The notes under the pieces are model-generated. The model worked only from the letters and a program-made list of their open reading frames with translations. It was not told where the DNA came from and searched no databases. A DNA stretch of 64,000 nucleotides, from contig CAADRB010000009.1 in assembly GCA_900708905.1 (NCBI GenBank), positions 494,439 through 558,438 of the forward strand, read 5' to 3'. Every line of letters starts with the position of its first letter. The first letter of the stretch is position 1. Position numbers and translations under genes: made by a program. This document shows, piece by piece, positions 61,201 to 64,000 of the stretch. This DNA comes from Hymenolepis diminuta (taxonomy: Eukaryota > Platyhelminthes > Cestoda > Cyclophyllidea > Hymenolepididae).

Positions 61201-63006
61201 ATACAGAAATTCCCCATCCCAAGACAGAAAACCTCAAATTGTACTGTCCCTCTCCTCAGTACATTTTATACTGTCCTGTTCGAATTGTACCTTTGATATA
61301 CCCTTTTGTTAAAATACACTAAATAAATATGTAAAAAAATAAATAAAATTTAACATATTAGAATTCATCCTAGCATCCAAACCCACAACAGTGTCCAATT
61401 ATTACAGCGAACAATCACATCTATCAGCATTTCTAATTTAATCAAGTGACTGAGGGTTTATTTTTACCCCACATGGCAGACATTAATATAAAAATTCTCT
61501 TGAAAATTTTGTTAGAACTACTTTAATCATTTGACTGAGAAGTCGATGAAATTACAAAACACAAAATTTGAACCCGTCTATTTATGCGAAATCTATGCCG
61601 TCACGACTTAGCTAAACAGTCAATTAAGCTGAACTCAACAAAATTGTCTATTTGCCCGTCGTGTACGTCCGTATGCGGATATCGATTTCCGGTCTATTGG
61701 TTGTTCACCGGTTTTCCTACCTGTGTCCTTCAAAATTCCTGTAAAAAATATCAATTTTTCAAGGGCATTTTTCAGTTCATTAATAAAAAATGTGGTGACA
61801 GAGTGACTCTAGGATACCTCTATTTTAATCAAGACGAAATTTTGTTAACAATTATCTTATGGGCCTGTTACCTAATATGAAAGAAAAAATAAAATTATGG
61901 AAGGCCATATGCACTCAGGTACTCAAAGTCACGTCGAGGTGTCCATATATTACATCAGGAGATCAAAAATTACAAAAAATTAGTAATTGGTTAAAAGACT
62001 GAGGGTTTATCTTTTTATGTAGATAACGGAAATAGATTTCACAGACGAGTAAAGTCTTCAAAGTTTTTATCATGGATAATTTAATCATTTAATTCGAGGG
62101 GGGTGACTGAAGTAATAAGGTATACAAAAATTCCGAACTTGTTTGTTTATAAGATCGTAAACAACTGAAATGTAATGTCACAAATCAGTTATGAAGTTAA
62201 TTTTTTAACTCGTAAATTTGATTAGAAAACGATGTGTAAAGGTATATCTGTTCATTGATCATTCATAGAAGTGCTAATAATTATTAAGACAGCGCATTTC
62301 TTTCAAGTAAAGTTTTAGAGAAATTCTCAAAAAAAAACACTGACAGCTCACGTACGTTCACCTCAAATGTAAGACATTAAATTCTAAAAGTAAGCAATTG
62401 TTACATGATTTAATTAGGGACTAAGAATCTAGGAGACTCCTCCCCCCCACACCCAAAAAGCCTATTCGAAAGTCATTAATAAGACAACATATTAATCGAT
62501 ATTCAATAAAAGGACTCCTCACCGAGAGTAACTTGAGCTCTCGCTGTAGACCCTCTAACAACCGTCGAGAGACGTCTTCTATCCACCAACCGAGGATGAT
62601 GTGATCTCATGATCTTTGACCCTGGTGTTGCAGATACAGATGGCGGTAGGACAGGCAGAGTTCCTTTTGGTACATTTGGGGGAGAGTTCTGTACCCTGGA
62701 AGCCCTTCGTGAATGTGCTTGAAGTAGCCAAGTTCGATAGAGTTCCAATAGCCAAACAGTCACACTGGGCTGGATAAAGGATCGTACAAAGGTCCGTTTA
62801 ACCCACTTTGCTTCAATCCATGCGCGACGAAGCTGTGCATTGAGTTCACCTTCATGGGGTCGACGGGGTAGTGGGGATTGAGAGTTGGACGGATTGGATA
62901 AGACAGCGAGATTGGATTCATAGACACTGGCTACTAGATTGTTGCCCAGATTGCGCATTACTTCCAAGAGCTCGGGCTCCCAGTTGTCTAGCGTTAGAGA
63001 TCGTAC
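43058..63006 (-). CDS. ACAP: ACAP-type ArfGAP with ankyrin repeats, 3' half (four exons)
   Basis: ACAPs (BAR-PH-ArfGAP-ANK) stimulate GTP hydrolysis on Arf6 at endosomal and plasma membranes. Exons on the minus strand: 62523-63006, 57742-58076, 45541-45750 and 43058-43213 (394 residues here). Phases fit across introns of 4.4, 12 and 2.3 kb. The first exon holds the end of the ArfGAP domain, VRSLTLDNWEPELLEVMRNL, then GNNLVASVYESN and AWIEAKWVKRTF. The second and third hold ankyrin repeats: SAVTGGRIAACELLLTNGAD, QDGRTALHHACSLRRVHLVC and DVAIDTAHADIVTLLRLQ. The last encodes VEVFRDFTTRAYHLEWDSEEE, matching the ETYQDIFRDF tail of vertebrate ACAP2. The zinc finger, PH and BAR parts lie beyond base 64000. 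Confidence 0.93.
43214..45540 (-). other. ACAP intron (2.3 kb)
   Basis: AAG|GTTAAT donor and TTGAGTAG acceptor on the minus strand. AT-rich; a short TA run at 45341-45353 lies at its 5' side. No further feature was recognised. Confidence 0.7.
45541..45750 (-). CDS. ACAP: ACAP exon: ankyrin repeats
   Basis: The acceptor CTCTATAG precedes 45750. It encodes INAVDQDGRTALHHACSLRR and two further repeats ending in DIVTLLRLQPLHSDSK, with a phase-0 donor AAG|GTTAAT. It aligns directly with the vertebrate ACAP ankyrin region. Confidence 0.94.
46113..46280 (+). repeat. tRNA-derived SINE, copy 6
   Basis: It shows GTCAAGTCAGAGGCCATAAG, AATGCCCATCGGTACATGTC, TTTGGATGGTCAATCACACT, TTGTCAACAAGAGGGGTGAC and AGAATGCGAATTTTTCATC, in family order. 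Confidence 0.8.
48711..49172 (-). CDS. Unassigned 153-aa ORF inside an ACAP intron
   Basis: A frame of about 153 codons without an ATG near its 5' end (first codon TTG; an in-frame TGA lies just upstream). The translation has seven cysteines and alternating hydrophobic stretches that could be an extracellular beta-rich domain, but no family was recognised. It is flanked by no clear splice sites apart from a TTGGGTAG inside the frame. It may be chance, a transposon remnant or an exon of a nested gene. Confidence 0.2.
   Translation of the reverse strand: MVTAVTSTVSPFIFSWVEKTSSANLFLSCTCVSRKGSLFSSKSNKKLEYNGKGCVYLKVSFRLNAYDDLSIINVVSWGVSINSTVCKFKSDITCGSPESLYDYSPKGTLLVVGSPSGSASCFYQALTVGNYRLETHNMLVLFDLCSVVYSRTV
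51600..51870 (-). mobile_element. Mariner-like transposase, N-terminal relic
   Basis: The minus strand encodes NSLRTPEFVRRVHGHGMMDE followed by NRGKSM. After a frameshift comes SEGTIRNVVYQDLGYKSH, then LCGQKPLKRIV-like decay. This is the helix-turn-helix half of a mariner-family transposase. Frameshifts and stops show it is inactive. No catalytic DDE/D part follows in the next 500 bp. Confidence 0.75.
52988..53595. other. Assembly gap (608 N)
   Basis: A run of N. All long ORFs spanning it are artefacts of reading N as open codons. Confidence 1.
53663..53830 (+). repeat. tRNA-derived SINE, copy 7
   Basis: It begins GTGGCGCTGTGGCCAAGGTG (A-box-like TGGCCAAGGTG), then GGATCGATGTTC (B-box-like), GATAGTCAACCACACTGATT, TTCTGATCAATAAGAGGGGG, ATAGAATGTGAAATTCTCAT and CAGAGTAGTTTC. 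One of the most complete copies; it starts 68 bp after the assembly gap. Confidence 0.82.
57320..57465 (+). repeat. tRNA-derived SINE, copy 8
   Basis: It shows CGCAACGGTCAGCGTTTACG, AAGTCAGAGGTCAGATGATA, GGATAGCCAACTACGCTGGT, TTCTAGTCAACAAAAAGGAC and CTAGCTCCAGAACGCCTCCC, in family order. Confidence 0.75.
57742..58076 (-). CDS. ACAP: ACAP exon: linker and first ankyrin repeats
   Basis: Its first two bases complete a codon opened by the 62523-63006 exon. It encodes a serine/arginine-rich linker, then LILAGLARGASPNAYHEATE and PPLISAVTGGRIAACELLL, ending NGAD|GTAAGT. The plus-strand ORF at 57807-58013 is a shadow of this exon. Confidence 0.9.
58077..62522 (-). other. ACAP intron (4.4 kb)
   Basis: CTCG|GTGAGG donor and TTTTAAACAG acceptor on the minus strand. 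No confident repeat or gene was recognised. A tRNA-like stretch near 60400-60470 is too degenerate to call. Confidence 0.7.
62523..63006 (-). CDS. ACAP: ACAP exon: end of ArfGAP domain and linker
   Basis: The acceptor ATACTTCAG precedes GTA CGA TCT. It encodes VRSLTLDNWEPELLEVMRNL and YESN, the last conserved blocks of an ArfGAP zinc-finger domain. A basic, proline- and serine-rich linker follows, including AWIEAKWVKRTFV, which parallels the YIRAKYVERKFV of vertebrate ACAPs. The zinc-finger cysteines are upstream, outside the window. Confidence 0.93.
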
Positions 63007-63242
63007 CTGAAGTATAAATGAAAAGCATAAGAAGCTTTTAATACAGGGATTAATTTAAGCAATAATCTAATGAATGTTAACGGGTTTGTCAACTGACGAA
63101 AGATGACTGCTTCAAGATGTCTTGATTCAATAATCAAAAGTAAGGATTCGCAAACAGAATGGACTGAGAATCAAGATTGGCTATGAATCACTAAAAACGA
63201 AAAAAATTATTTAAAATATTCAACCACTGGTGCCATTTATAT

Positions 63243-64000
63243 ACAGTGTGTAAGGCATCTGAGGACACTTTTGGAAAGCAGAATGAAACGGTTAATGGCT
63301 GAAATATACAATTTCTAATAACAAAACAAATAAACATAATATTAACCTAGGTTTTGTTCTACATGTCCTCCCCGGCTTCGATCATTGACTTAATTCAAGT
63401 CCAAAAGCGATTGACTGAAAGCTTTCACCAGGTGGTCTTCATTGATGTCCTTCATTGCTTGGGCTTCTGTTTCCATCAGAGAGGAGAATTTGGTGTTATG
63501 GGAGTAGTTATTAACTTCCTTTTCAATCACGCCCCGCCCTGCACCGCCTCACACGTAATAATCCAAAGGATTAAGGATTCGGTGAGTTAAGAGGTGGCCA
63601 TAAGTTTGGTGTGACATGATTATGACAATTTTCGACCAACCAATCCTGGGTTTAGAAAGCTTTATAGGGTCGGAGACGAATCATGTTGGAAGACATAAGG
63701 GGCCCTCCTCCATTAGCTACGCTATCCAAGGCGCCTTAACAACAATGAATTGAAGTCTCCACATAGGCACCTGCATCTGCATATGCATTGACTCTAAGGG
63801 CCTGTGGAAAAAAATTGAGGGGTCAATGTGCCCCTCTTTCATTACAAACAATACTGAAAACCATCACTGTTGGTGGAAGCTTCGCGCGAGCATAACAGTT
63901 AGAACTTCAGTAGGATTTGCTCGTACACAGCCACCTACCATTTCTTGGATTGACTTTTCATTCTGGTGGAAGTTTTCCTGGTCGAGGAAAAATTAAAGAT
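63243..64000 (-). mobile_element. Mariner-like transposase, C-terminal relic (runs off the window)
   Basis: In shifting minus-strand frames one reads GPPYVFQHDS, a VTPNLWPPLNSP-like block, LDYYV and KDINEDHLVKAFS, then a degenerate SMIEAGEDM end. This is the usual order of the mariner DD34D catalytic half and C-terminus. Multiple frameshifts and stops mark it as dead. The last 170 bp (63243-63420) match the relic at 7056-7240. The 5' part, if present, lies past base 64000. Confidence 0.75.

Noticed and set aside
1..64000. CRISPR arrays, bacterial operons, Shine-Dalgarno sites, prophage
   Set aside because: The window is clearly an animal nuclear genome with spliceosomal introns; no such structures were seen.

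Overview
The window is eukaryotic DNA, GC about one third, with interrupted genes, very long introns and many decayed repeats. Protein matches are metazoan. Several features point to a parasitic flatworm, more likely a cestode than a trematode: introns of 28-43 nt beside introns of 4-12 kb, reading frames that lack an ATG but open right after an AG acceptor (as expected for a flatworm spliced leader ending in AUG), and repeats of tRNA-SINE, mariner and short LTR type. No species is claimed. All identifications are by eye; no database search was run.

Layout. 82-8586 (+): the last three exons of an organic anion transporter (OATP/SLCO); its 5' part lies left of the window. 8587-12500: 3' UTR and non-coding DNA with a decayed non-LTR retrotransposon. 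12572-21587 (+): a tight three-gene cluster, UBA3 (NEDD8-activating enzyme catalytic subunit), a SelU/MnmH-type tRNA 2-selenouridine synthase with a probable mitochondrial presequence, and MRPL2 (mitochondrial uL2m). Gaps are about 0.25 kb and 0.135 kb. The second and third frames have no ATG of their own, which suggests an operon resolved by trans-splicing. 23047-23733 (+): a long single-exon ORF of uncertain identity. 23779-24576 (-): complete METTL5 (18S rRNA m6A methyltransferase), convergent with that ORF, 45 bp between stops. 24577-35545: about 11 kb without a recognisable gene, with LTR-like and SINE repeats. 35546-41463 (-): MGAT1 (GlcNAc-transferase I), five exons, extreme N-terminus unresolved. 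43058-63006 (-): the 3' half of an ACAP-type ArfGAP with ankyrin repeats, four exons separated by 2.3, 12 and 4.4 kb introns; the 5' part lies right of the window. An assembly gap of 608 N (52988-53595) sits in the 12-kb intron.

Apart from UBA3-SelU-MRPL2, the genes share no obvious pathway. Their jobs are transport (OATP), neddylation (UBA3), tRNA modification and translation in mitochondria (SelU, MRPL2), rRNA modification (METTL5), Golgi N-glycan maturation (MGAT1) and Arf6/endosomal traffic (ACAP). The most interesting points are the candidate operon with leader-supplied start codons, the animal SelU, and a family of eight tRNA-derived SINE copies.
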